This document shows positions 27,545 to 35,059 of a stretch of 64,000 nucleotides of DNA, one piece after another; the stretch's first letter is position 1, and every line of letters begins with the position of its first letter. The DNA lies in assembly GCA_020354645.1 (NCBI GenBank), contig CP070652.1:2411345-2475344 (forward strand), written 5' to 3'. The translations under genes were made by a program, and so were the position numbers. Below the pieces are notes generated by a model. The model worked only from the letters and a program-made list of their open reading frames with translations. It was not told the DNA's origin and did not search any database. This DNA comes from Deltaproteobacteria bacterium (lineage in GTDB: Bacteria; Desulfobacterota; Desulfobacteria; Desulfobacterales; G020354645).

Positions 27545-28489
27545 ATGGCAAAGAATTATGACGTCTGCCCGGGATGCGGGGAGCCGGTTCAAAAGAATTG
27601 GAAGGTTTGTCCTGCCTGTGAAACTGTACTAAGCCGGATTATCTGTCCTCAATGTGGCCTGGCAGTCAAAGAAAACTGGAAACGCTGTCCCGAATGCGAG
27701 ACCAGGCTGATCTGTCCTTCCTGTGGCAGCCGAATTTCCGGTGGCTATTCCCGATGCCCGCAATGTCAATCAAACACCATTCAAAAAATTGATTCGGAAT
27801 CCAATTTCTCGGATCCTATTATCGGAATCGAGTTTGTACGTGTTTCCGGTGGATTGTTTATGATGGGCGATACCTTTGATGACGGGGCTGAAAATGAGCG
27901 CCCGGTTCATGAAGTACAGCTAGAAGATTTCTATATCGGCAAATACCCTGTCACTCAGCGCCAATGGCAGCAGGTGATGAATCATAATCCGTCCCACTTT
28001 CAGGGCAACTTACACCCGGTGGAAAAGGTCACGTGGCATGATGTTCAAATTTTTATCGATAAATTAATTGTTTTGAATGAGGACAAATTAAAATACCGTC
28101 TCCCTTCAGAAGCAGAGTGGGAGTACGCCGCCAGAAGCTGCGGCGGAAATGAGAGATATGCCGGGGGTGGAAATGTTGACACGGTAGCGTGGTATGCTGA
28201 AAACGCAGATGAATCCACCCACCCGGTGGGAGAAAAAGCACCCAACGGCTGCGGCTTATATGATATGAGCGGCAATGCTTGGGAATGGTGTCAGGACAAA
28301 TATCGTGAGAATGCCTATGAATTTCATCTGAGAGAGAATCCCGTTTGCCTTGAAGGCGGATTAGACCGGGTGATCCGCGGCGGCAGTTGGAACCTGGACG
28401 CGTGGAGCGTTCGCTGTGCCAGACGCTTTGGGTTTCCAACCGATTACTATGGTCCGGGACTGGGTTTTCGTTTGGTGAGGGTTATTTGA
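27545..28489 (+). CDS. triple zinc-ribbon + FGE-sulfatase-domain protein
   Basis: A 314-residue fusion. Residues 8-74 contain six CxxC pairs (8/11, 22/25, 34/37, 48/51, 57/60, 71/74), i.e. three zinc ribbons. Residues about 94-313 form an SUMF1/FGE-like fold with family motifs FVRVSGGLFMMGD, YPVTQRQW, RLPSEAEWEYAAR, GNAWEWCQD and VIRGGSWN. Members of this fold act as formylglycine generators, ergothioneine enzymes or kinase-linked proteins; the active-site cysteines of true FGE are not evident. No signal peptide. Element C abuts the start. Confidence 0.8.
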   Translation: MAKNYDVCPGCGEPVQKNWKVCPACETVLSRIICPQCGLAVKENWKRCPECETRLICPSCGSRISGGYSRCPQCQSNTIQKIDSESNFSDPIIGIEFVRVSGGLFMMGDTFDDGAENERPVHEVQLEDFYIGKYPVTQRQWQQVMNHNPSHFQGNLHPVEKVTWHDVQIFIDKLIVLNEDKLKYRLPSEAEWEYAARSCGGNERYAGGGNVDTVAWYAENADESTHPVGEKAPNGCGLYDMSGNAWEWCQDKYRENAYEFHLRENPVCLEGGLDRVIRGGSWNLDAWSVRCARRFGFPTDYYGPGLGFRLVRVI

Positions 28490-28557
28490 TATCAATCAAA
28501 TAAACGATTGTCTTATAAACGCTGAACGGTTTTATTCGCCTTGTCTGAATACCCCGT

Positions 28558-28607
28558 TTCGCGACTCGACTGAACTCGTCGAAGTCTGCAGCGTGACTGC
28601 GGGGAGC
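28558..28607. repeat. extragenic palindrome, copy 1 of CGACTCGACTGA family
   Basis: GCGACTCGACTGAACTCGTC GAAGTCTG (given in pieces) at 28561-28588 then GGGGAGCTC. A second copy is at 32515-32580. The arms CGAC..GTCG can pair. In the gap between the FGE fusion and dienelactone hydrolase genes; no gene. Confidence 0.55.
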
Positions 28608-28679
28608 TCCATTTGTGAAGAAAAAACTCTCGCAAGCGGCAGCGTTGGGAGTCCCCTTTGCCGTAGGAATCTTTTAAAA

Positions 28680-29471
28680 TTAATCTTTTCCAAAGATCTG
28701 GTCGAAAAAGATTTTCATATGCTGCCAGGATCGCTGATCCGCAGATTTGTTATAGCCTAAGGCGGGTATATCCACTTTGTCTGCATCCGGATTGGTAAAA
28801 CTGTGTTTTGCACCGCCGTAAAAAATCATTTGCCAATCTAAGCCGGACTTCTCCATAGTGGCCAAATAATGCTGAACCTGTGCCGGTTTCGCAAAAGGAT
28901 CGGCAGAACCATGGCAGATTAAAATCTTTGCCTTGACATCGTTTGCTTGCACATTTGCTGGGGAAATGAGTGATCCGTGAAAGCTGACTACGCCGCTGAT
29001 ATGTGCTCCGCCATAAGCCAGTTGTTGGACCGTCGATCCGCCAAAGCAATATCCAATTGCTGCGATCCGGTTTTTATCTGTTAGCGGTTCTCTGTTCAGT
29101 ACTTGTAAACCCGCCATGGCACGCCGGCGCCATGTTTGAATATTTTGATTTATCTGATTCATCCACTCGACGGCCTGGTTTGGATGCGGGGTTACTTTCC
29201 CTTTTCCGTACATGTCCAGGGCGAATGCTATGTACCCCATCATTGCCAGTTGTTCCGCCCGCCGGCGAGCATAATCGTTCAGTCCCCACCATTCGTGAAC
29301 AATCAGCACCCCGGGGCGCTTTCCTTTAAATGAATCGTCATAAGCCAAATAACCTTCAAGGGTCACATCATTATGCTGGTAGGGCACACTCTTTGTTACA
29401 ACCGCAGCCTGTACGGCAGTTCCGCTTACAAAAATTGCCAATATACACAATAATGTCATTCGTATTTTCAC
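28680..29471 (-). CDS. exported dienelactone hydrolase-family protein
   Basis: Chosen start is GTG 29471, six bases after GGAG. It gives a signal peptide (MKIRMTLLCILAIFVSGTAVQA) and an alpha/beta hydrolase with the DLH Cys nucleophile GYCFGGST, an acid region (GSADPFAKP) and His in AKHSFTNPDAD. The family hydrolyses cyclic enol-lactones or other small esters. The oxyanion segment HEWWGLNDYARRRA is intact, so it is likely active in the periplasm. An upstream in-frame GTG at 29519 is less likely. Confidence 0.8.
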   Translation of the reverse strand: MKIRMTLLCILAIFVSGTAVQAAVVTKSVPYQHNDVTLEGYLAYDDSFKGKRPGVLIVHEWWGLNDYARRRAEQLAMMGYIAFALDMYGKGKVTPHPNQAVEWMNQINQNIQTWRRRAMAGLQVLNREPLTDKNRIAAIGYCFGGSTVQQLAYGGAHISGVVSFHGSLISPANVQANDVKAKILICHGSADPFAKPAQVQHYLATMEKSGLDWQMIFYGGAKHSFTNPDADKVDIPALGYNKSADQRSWQHMKIFFDQIFGKD

Positions 29472-29540
29472 AGTGTACTCCGGGTATAGACGCCTAGTTT
29501 CCAGATAATATATCACCAATCGATGAAAGTAATTACGAAG

Positions 29541-29739
29541 TCATTCCGCAATTCGACACTCTCTGTTGAGATGGGCTCGAATGAAATAACTGGAAGCCAG
29601 TAAAACAGGTGCTGCCAGTACCAATCCGAAAACCGGGATTATCGTTAAACCGATAATTACCAATCCCAAACCAAACATCAGTAAGGTTATGCCAATCCCT
29701 AACTTTGACAGCCTTTCAAAAAAACAGCTTGATTCAGAC
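29541..29739 (-). CDS. small membrane protein, start unclear
   Basis: An open frame of about 65 residues with two hydrophobic stretches: LSKLGIGITLLMFGLGLVIIG and PVFGLVLAAPVLLASS, ending at TGA 29541. AAAGGAG lies upstream, but the nearest in-frame codons at the right distance are ATA and ACG, not ATG/GTG/TTG. An internal ATG (29669 region) would lose part of the first helix. It might be a real gene with a rare start codon, or a gene broken at its start. The 330 bases beyond it (29740-30071) hold one dispersed repeat at 29937 (CTGGTCGGCAAAAAAATCA) and a doubtful 103-codon frame. Confidence 0.4.
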
Positions 29740-30071
29740 GTTATACGATTCTCCTTTCAGGATGAAATTTTTAGATTCAAATGATTCTTTAAAAATTTTA
29801 AAGCCATTTTTATAGAAGTCAACAATAGACGTGCCATCATGTTCAGGCGATCCGGATGAGAGCAGTTTTTTCGCTACGAGATGCCCAATCAGCGCCGGTT
29901 GAGCTTCCAGAAGGCGACTGCCTGTCAGTTTAAGTCTGGTCGGCAAAAAAATCACCCCGCGCCCGGGCCCAGAACAACCGGGGGGAGACATTATTGGCCG
30001 GTTGGCTTCCCTTTCCAAATAAAGCCAATCGGGGAGGAAAAGCAAATATCAGGAGTGTATCAATTTCGGCG

Positions 30072-30788
30072 CTAGTTGCTTTCTTTATCTATGTAATACA
30101 AAGTAGCTCCGATTGGCGCGAAAGAGAGAAACAGAATATTTAATCCCGGGATTAAGAAAAGAATCCCAAAGCCCAGGTGGAAAAGAAGATTTTTCAATAA
30201 AAAATTGAATCGCGATTTGAAAGGCTCCAATCTTCTGGCAGGCACAAGGTCTGTATTATCCCAGCTGAGCAAAATAGCGGCAATTGCCGAAGTTATAATT
30301 GCTACCACCGGCCCCAGGGGGGTAAGCCAGCCCAGGATCATTATGATAAGGGTCAGCAGCACCGGAATCGTGGCCCTCGGTATTTCCTGTCTGATCAGAT
30401 ACAAAAACAGCTTTAAAAAAGGCATTTTTCTCGGATCTTTTTCCCGACCGGACACCAGCTGCTCGGTAATGCGAGACATCTTGTCCATGATGATAACGCT
30501 GAAAAGAATCTGTGAAATCAGATAGGAAATGATCGCTGCCACGCCGACCAGCAAAATAGAAAGGAGCCAGGATACCGCATGCCATAGCCATACGATCCAC
30601 TGGCTTTCTGGTTTGGCCCAGACCAGATTTAATATCTCCTGGTGAAACAGCAAAATAAGGCTTGCACTGAGAATTGTTATGAAAACGACTATGACAAAAC
30701 GCGTCAGGCCCAGCAGGAACAGCCGGGGTGTCTTCAGGCCTAATTTTACTCCCTTTAGGTTGTAGGCGATTCCTTTAAAGAGATTCAT
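30072..30788 (-). CDS. EI24/CysZ-like membrane protein
   Basis: A 238-residue integral membrane protein starting at ATG 30788 (MNLFKGIAYNLKGVKLGLK). It has about four hydrophobic stretches and the EI24-type ending NLLFHLGFGILFLIPGLNIL followed by FAPIGATLYYID. CysZ members of this family import sulfate, but other EI24 proteins have unknown roles; I cannot tell which. The 400-base gap to the right holds only repeats. Confidence 0.72.
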   Translation of the reverse strand: MNLFKGIAYNLKGVKLGLKTPRLFLLGLTRFVIVVFITILSASLILLFHQEILNLVWAKPESQWIVWLWHAVSWLLSILLVGVAAIISYLISQILFSVIIMDKMSRITEQLVSGREKDPRKMPFLKLFLYLIRQEIPRATIPVLLTLIIMILGWLTPLGPVVAIITSAIAAILLSWDNTDLVPARRLEPFKSRFNFLLKNLLFHLGFGILFLIPGLNILFLSFAPIGATLYYIDKESN

Positions 30789-31007
30789 TTTCAAGTCACA
30801 AATTCTAAATGACAATCGTTAATATATTTCGCCCTCTATTATCTGGTTATACGGAATAAGGCAAGGCAATCTTATCGCGATTCTTTGTTTAGACATCATA
30901 AAAAATGAATTCTTTCCTGTAAGTATCTCAAAATCGGTTGACTTTATTAGAACGCTTACGATAATCCGCATTAGAAGTAGATTTTAAGCCTGATCAATCT
31001 ACTTCCC

Positions 31008-31125
31008 TTTACTCCGCCCTTAAGGTCGGGGCCAAAGGTGGTTAACCTAGTTGCCAAAATACAGTTGCGAAAAGATATTATAATTGTGCCGGCCCCGGCG
31101 AGGGGTAATTTTTTGCCGACCAGAT
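31008..31125. repeat. dispersed composite repeat copy
   Basis: In the 410-base gap before the flavin-reductase gene. The stretch 31040-31091 matches 8489-8540 (TTGCCAAAAT, TATTATAATT cores), preceded by CTCCGCCCTTAAGGTCGGGG and followed by GGGTAATTTTTTGCCGACCAG, the inverse of the end found at 7200 and 29937. No gene is seen in the gap. Confidence 0.6.
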
Positions 31126-31198
31126 GATCACCAAATATTTTGAGTGGGGCTCGGGCCTCGCATGCCCAACCTTATTTTCTTTAGGAGCATATCAAAAA

Positions 31199-31807
31199 AT
31201 GGAAATAAACCCCAATAACCTATCAAGCCAGGAGATCTATAAAATTCTTATTGGCACCGTATTACCCCGACCCATTGCCTGGGTCTCAACCGTTGATAAA
31301 TCGGGCAACATAAATCTCGCTCCGTTTTCTTTCTTCACGGTTGCAAGTGTTAATCCGCCGATTGTGTGTTTTTGCCCGCTGCTGAAAGAAAATTCAACAG
31401 CGAAAGATACCCTGGTAAACATCAAACAGACCCGCGAATTTGTCATAAACATTGTGAGCTACGATTTGGCCCAGACAATGAACCGAACAAGTGCCCCATA
31501 TCCGTCTGAGGTCAATGAATTTGCTGCCGCCGGAGTTGCCGCCAAGCAATCGAAATTTGTTAAGCCTCCCTGCGTTGCAGACTCACGGGTAAATTTTGAG
31601 TGTAAACTTCAACAAATCATTCCATTGGGCTCAGGGCCAATGGCGGGAAACCTGGTATTGGGCAAAGTTTGTAACATTCATATTCATCCGGACATTTTTA
31701 GGAATGGTCAAGTAGACCACCAATCCTTGGACGCTATTGGACGGATGGGAGGCAATATGTATGCAACCATCAGGGATTGCTTCGAGATGGAAAGACCTGA
31801 AATATAA
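31199..31807 (+). CDS. flavin reductase-like protein (FMN-binding split barrel)
   Basis: A 202-residue protein from ATG 31199 (AGGAG upstream). The split-barrel signature is ILIGTVLPRPIAWVSTVD, followed by NLAPFSFFTVASVNPPIVCF and a C-terminal LVLGKVCNIHI. These domains bind FMN and reduce flavins or act as FMN-dependent oxidoreductases. A frame extending to 31124 has no family similarity at its start. No neighbours on this strand within 400 bases. Confidence 0.83.
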   Translation: MEINPNNLSSQEIYKILIGTVLPRPIAWVSTVDKSGNINLAPFSFFTVASVNPPIVCFCPLLKENSTAKDTLVNIKQTREFVINIVSYDLAQTMNRTSAPYPSEVNEFAAAGVAAKQSKFVKPPCVADSRVNFECKLQQIIPLGSGPMAGNLVLGKVCNIHIHPDIFRNGQVDHQSLDAIGRMGGNMYATIRDCFEMERPEI

Positions 31808-32303
31808 ACTGCAGCCAATTGGTTAACAGCTTCGCTGTTTCTCCTGCGGCTGAGATTAGCGGTCACCTATTTGATTCAACAGTTTCCTACCATACGGTTT
31901 GGTGGCTTTCCGTCGCCTTGGAGCTAATGGCCGCCACACTGCATTTACCCATTGACGAACAGGCGGTGTCTCCGAATGAGGCGAAATAATGGGATGTCAG
32001 CCCGTATCGAGGTGTTGTCCAAAGATATTTGGGTAACAGCCCGCAGCAATCCGCCCCACCGTCGAAACCATCAAACTTATTGACTTTACAAGTCTTTTCA
32101 GTCATAATTTATCTAAATCCATGATTCTTTTTGCGGGAGAAGCGGGATCATTCCCTCAGTTTGGAAAATCTGGTGTAATTATAGACCCGGATGTTTTGAG
32201 CGGTGAGGGCAAATGGACGCTGCTATTAACTGATTCGCCATTGCATTTTACCGGCTTCTGCAAAAAAATGTTTAGGCGGTAAAAAACCGAAAGGGGGTCA
32301 ACG
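31808..32303. other. gap without a recognised gene
   Basis: Nearly 500 bases. A short hairpin AACAGCTTCGCTGTT lies at 31827-31841. The rest shows no protein-like frame, repeat or riboswitch I can name. Confidence 0.3.
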
Positions 32304-32444
32304 ATGAAAGCCTATTGTGTGAAATGTCGCGCTAAAAAAGAAATGAAGGACGCCAAGAGTATAACGATGAAAAACGGCCGACCCGCAACTCAAGGTGTGT
32401 GCCCGACCTGTGGCACGAAGATGTTCAGAATAGGAAAGGGCTAA
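32304..32444 (+). CDS. DUF5679-like small zinc-ribbon protein
   Basis: A 46-residue protein with paired cysteines: MKAYCVKCRAKK and CPTCGTKMFRIG. The pattern and the middle segment MKNGRPATQG match DUF5679. AAGGGGG lies six to ten bases before the ATG. Likely a zinc-binding protein, sometimes linked to nucleic acid; function unknown. Confidence 0.75.
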   Translation: MKAYCVKCRAKKEMKDAKSITMKNGRPATQGVCPTCGTKMFRIGKG

Positions 32445-32514
32445 TCTGAAAGAAGGAAACACACACCCATTGGTTTTTAAATATTTGGTTTCTTTCGCCG
32501 GAATGTCGAACGGC

Positions 32515-32585
32515 GATTCGACGACTCGACTGAGCGCGTCGAAGTCTGTCATCGATCCCGAGCTTGCTGAGGGGAGCTCGCCGAG
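32515..32585. repeat. extragenic palindrome, copy 2 of CGACTCGACTGA family
   Basis: TTCGACGACTCGACTGAGCG then CGTCGAAGTCTG and GGGGAGCTC; TTCGACG/CGTCGAA pair. Sister copy at 28558. It sits in a 370-base gap with no gene. Confidence 0.55.
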
Positions 32586-32811
32586 GTCTTGCCGCGTGGA
32601 GGCTTCACTTTCCAATCGGTTATAAACTTTTCACCCAATTAGATATGCAAGAGAAAAAGACGAGTTCACCTCGCTGGGAATTTTATCGGAACCATAACGG
32701 GTGTAGCTTGTTGCGTTAATGATCAACGGGATCAACTTTTAAAAATGGCTGCCAACAGAGACGGGCCTGAGCACAATTACGATGAATGGAAACCGATAGC
32801 AATAGAGGAAG

Positions 32812-33333
32812 ATGATGCTTCGCCCCTGCAACAACCATGATTTTGAAAGCATTTACGCTGTTGTTAATGATGCTGCAAAAGCCTATAAGGGCGTTATACC
32901 CGAGGATCGTTGGAAAGCGCCTTACATGTCCAGAGATGAATTGAAGAATGAAATAGAGGAAGGCGTGGTATTTTGGGGTTGCCAGGAAGATAATGAATTG
33001 ATTGGCGTAATGGGCATCCAATACCTTCAAGATGTAACGCTGATCAGACATGCCTATGTCCGGCCGGCGAACCAAAATCAGGGCGTTGGCGGGAAATTGT
33101 TGTCTGAACTTCGCAAAAAAACCAAACACCCCATCTTAATCGGCACTTGGGCAGATGCGGTCTGGGCAATTCGTTTCTATGAAAAGCATGGCTTTCACCT
33201 TGTTTCCGCAGGGGACAAGAATCAACTATTAAAAAAGTATTGGTCGATCCCCAAGCGCCAGATCGAATCTTCGGTGGTACTAGCGGATCAAAAATGGTTC
33301 GATACCTATCCAGCAAAACCAAACAACACCTGA
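32812..33333 (+). CDS. GNAT-family N-acetyltransferase
   Basis: A 173-residue GNAT domain. The acetyl-CoA motif is seen as NQNQGVGGKLLSELR (residues about 85-98), preceded by the strand DVTLIRHAYVRP. ADAVWAIRFYEKHGFHLV is the usual motif B. Substrate not predictable. ATG ATG start at 32812 with GAGGAAGATG before it. Confidence 0.82.
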   Translation: MMLRPCNNHDFESIYAVVNDAAKAYKGVIPEDRWKAPYMSRDELKNEIEEGVVFWGCQEDNELIGVMGIQYLQDVTLIRHAYVRPANQNQGVGGKLLSELRKKTKHPILIGTWADAVWAIRFYEKHGFHLVSAGDKNQLLKKYWSIPKRQIESSVVLADQKWFDTYPAKPNNT

Positions 33334-33570
33334 TCTCAAAATCAAAGGGACATTTTTTGTAGCATATTCATCAGTCGCAGCGGAAACGTGTTTGCTGTTT
33401 ATGAAGCACCTTGACTAATTTTTAATCCCGGGATTAAATCTTTTTCGACTAATCTAGTATCGGTCTGGTGAAAGCCTATATGTGGCTGGGATTAATGCTT
33501 TTCCTCCTCAACCATAACCAAATAAATTAAATAAGTTAAGGCCTTCCTATAAATTCGCCCGCTCTTATTT

Positions 33571-33744
33571 TTAGGCCTGATCTGTACAAAATCTTTTGAA
33601 AACATACACCCTATAATTCTTGGAATCAAACAGGCCAAAATAAACTTGACCATCCAGGGACCAGGATCTTGCGGGAATCAAAAAAATTGCGATGGTAATG
33701 AGAGTTAAAAAAAAGATTTGTTTGATATAATCGGTTTTTTTCAT
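33571..33744 (-). pseudogene. truncated copy of the 38131-38541 secreted protein
   Basis: From ATG 33744 the first 45 codons (MKKTDYIKQIFFLTLI, then DGQVYFGLFDSKNYR) match the start of the gene at 38541, then the sequence diverges and stops at 33571. The upstream region is also shared (see the 259-bp repeat). Several amino acids differ, so the copy looks free of constraint. Confidence 0.65.
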
Positions 33745-33867
33745 TAGAAAACCCCCTTAATGAATTAGCCGATCGATGTTTTTTGACCATACTGACTATA
33801 CTAATGTATAGCTAACATTAACGCTTGCGAATGCAAAACAATTAACACTTTACACAATAAAGTTGCC
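33609..33867. repeat. direct repeat, copy 1 (259 bp)
   Basis: 33609-33867 matches 38406-38664 in the same orientation, about 95 percent by eye, no gaps. It contains the start of the secreted-protein gene and its leader. A perfect palindrome CTATAC-TAAT-GTATAG lies at 33796-33811. Confidence 0.85.
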
Positions 33868-34036
33868 CTATACGATGATACGACTAAAAGCAAAATCATA
33901 CCGCTTAATATATCAATTCATATCTTCAAGACGTTCTCTTGCAGGCGACTTTGCTTTTTTCTGATAATTTGAACTTATTGACCCTTCCTTCTCCTCTGCA
34001 CTTTTGAAAATTCCCCATATTACTAATAAATATGTT

Positions 34037-34056
34037 TTTGGGTCTTATGACCCAAA
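34037..34056. promoter_or_regulatory. palindromic site, possible enhancer-binding-protein site
   Basis: TTTGGGTC-TTAT-GACCCAAA is a perfect 8-base inverted repeat, about 107 bases upstream of the -24 element at 34164. That distance fits an upstream activating sequence of a sigma-54 enhancer-binding protein. The surrounding 370 bases are AT-rich with no gene. Confidence 0.5.
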
Positions 34057-34163
34057 TATGTGAGGTATTTTCCTCAACATGACCTTGGGAACAAAAATAA
34101 TAGTTTTCATTTTGTTTTAGATAATTTGCTGAAATATAAGAATATTTTTACTATCTATTCCTG

Positions 34164-34179
34164 TGGCACAAATTTTGCT
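34164..34179 (+). promoter_or_regulatory. sigma-54 promoter (-24/-12)
   Basis: TGGCAC-N5-TTGCT matches the consensus TGGCAC-N5-TTGCW exactly. It points rightward into the receiver remnant, small membrane protein and hybrid kinase. I found no other match of this quality in gaps. Confidence 0.65.
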
Positions 34180-34247
34180 GAACAACAGAAGATTGACTTC
34201 TATTTTCATTAATACACCTAAAAATAAACAACTTATCAAATTTTCAG

Positions 34248-34648
34248 AATTTAAAAATACTTTTAGCTGAACACGCCTCGTTCATTCGGCATGCATTTGA
34301 GATATTTTTTCAAAGCATGGGTTGCTCGTTTGTCGTAGTCGAATCGGCTGAAGAAGGGATTCGTTTTTTGGAAAAGGAGAATTTTGATGTAATTGTGAGC
34401 GAATACGGGCTACCTGCAATCGATGGGATAAAATTTTTTTTAAGAGGGTGACAATTGCGAATCCCGATGCCGTTAAACTATTGATCACAAATTACGGTGA
34501 TATAGATCTGGTATCAGAGTTTTTAAAATCCCATGTCGATGATATCATCGAAAAACCATTTTCATTTGAAATGCTTTTAAAAATACCGCAGAGCATATTG
34601 AAAGAAAAAATTGAGATCAAACTTAAAACTGCAGGACTAGTAACATAG
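34248..34648 (+). pseudogene. decayed response-regulator receiver domain
   Basis: The first frame reads LKILLAEHASFIRHAF and later NFDVIVSEYGLPAIDG; after a run of eight T at 34434-34441 it stops (TGA). Another frame continues as KRVTIANPDAVKLLITNYG and ends with IIEKPFSFEMLL, to TAG 34648. Together these make a CheY-like fold with beta-5 Lys. The acidic pair is reduced and the acceptor Asp is Glu (SEYG), so it could not be phosphorylated normally. No ATG, GTG or TTG begins the first part. I regard it as a remnant. Confidence 0.65.
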
Positions 34649-34661
34649 TAAGGATGAACGT

Positions 34662-34871
34662 ATGGTAAAATTCATATTCTTTGGGGCCTTGTTTCTGGGG
34701 ATAGTCGTTCTGTTGTTAGCCATCATACGTCAGAGTTCAAAAAAATACATAAAAAACTCTATTGAAAATAATGAGTTTGAAATTGGAAATAAGGATAAAT
34801 CTAGCGGATATTTTGCAAATATCGAAAAAAAAGGCTCTGGAATTCTTTCTAAAAAGTGGACACAAAGTTAA
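34662..34871 (+). CDS. small membrane protein (69 residues)
   Basis: One N-terminal hydrophobic helix (FIFFGALFLGIVVLLLAII) and a charged, Lys/Ser-rich tail. AAGGATG lies five bases before the ATG. It follows the receiver remnant by 13 bases under the same sigma-54 promoter. No family recognised. Confidence 0.45.
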   Translation: MVKFIFFGALFLGIVVLLLAIIRQSSKKYIKNSIENNEFEIGNKDKSSGYFANIEKKGSGILSKKWTQS

Positions 34872-35059
34872 GCGAAATTGTTACTTTGTTCAAACTGATT
34901 TGGGGATAAACCGCCATGCGCAGAATTTTTCCATTAAGAATATATTTAATAAATCTTTTCAAAAAAATAAATTCAGCGGCTTATCAGAAAGCTGTTTACG
35001 AAACTAACTTGATTCACCATGCATTCCTTAAAAAAATAGTTTTTTTAATAACTTAAACA

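Noticed and set aside
29734..30045. 103-codon minus-strand frame
   Set aside because: Starts inside a dispersed repeat and has no recognisable domain; I left it as doubtful gap sequence.
31808..32303. Search for a riboswitch in this gap
   Set aside because: No aptamer core I know is present.
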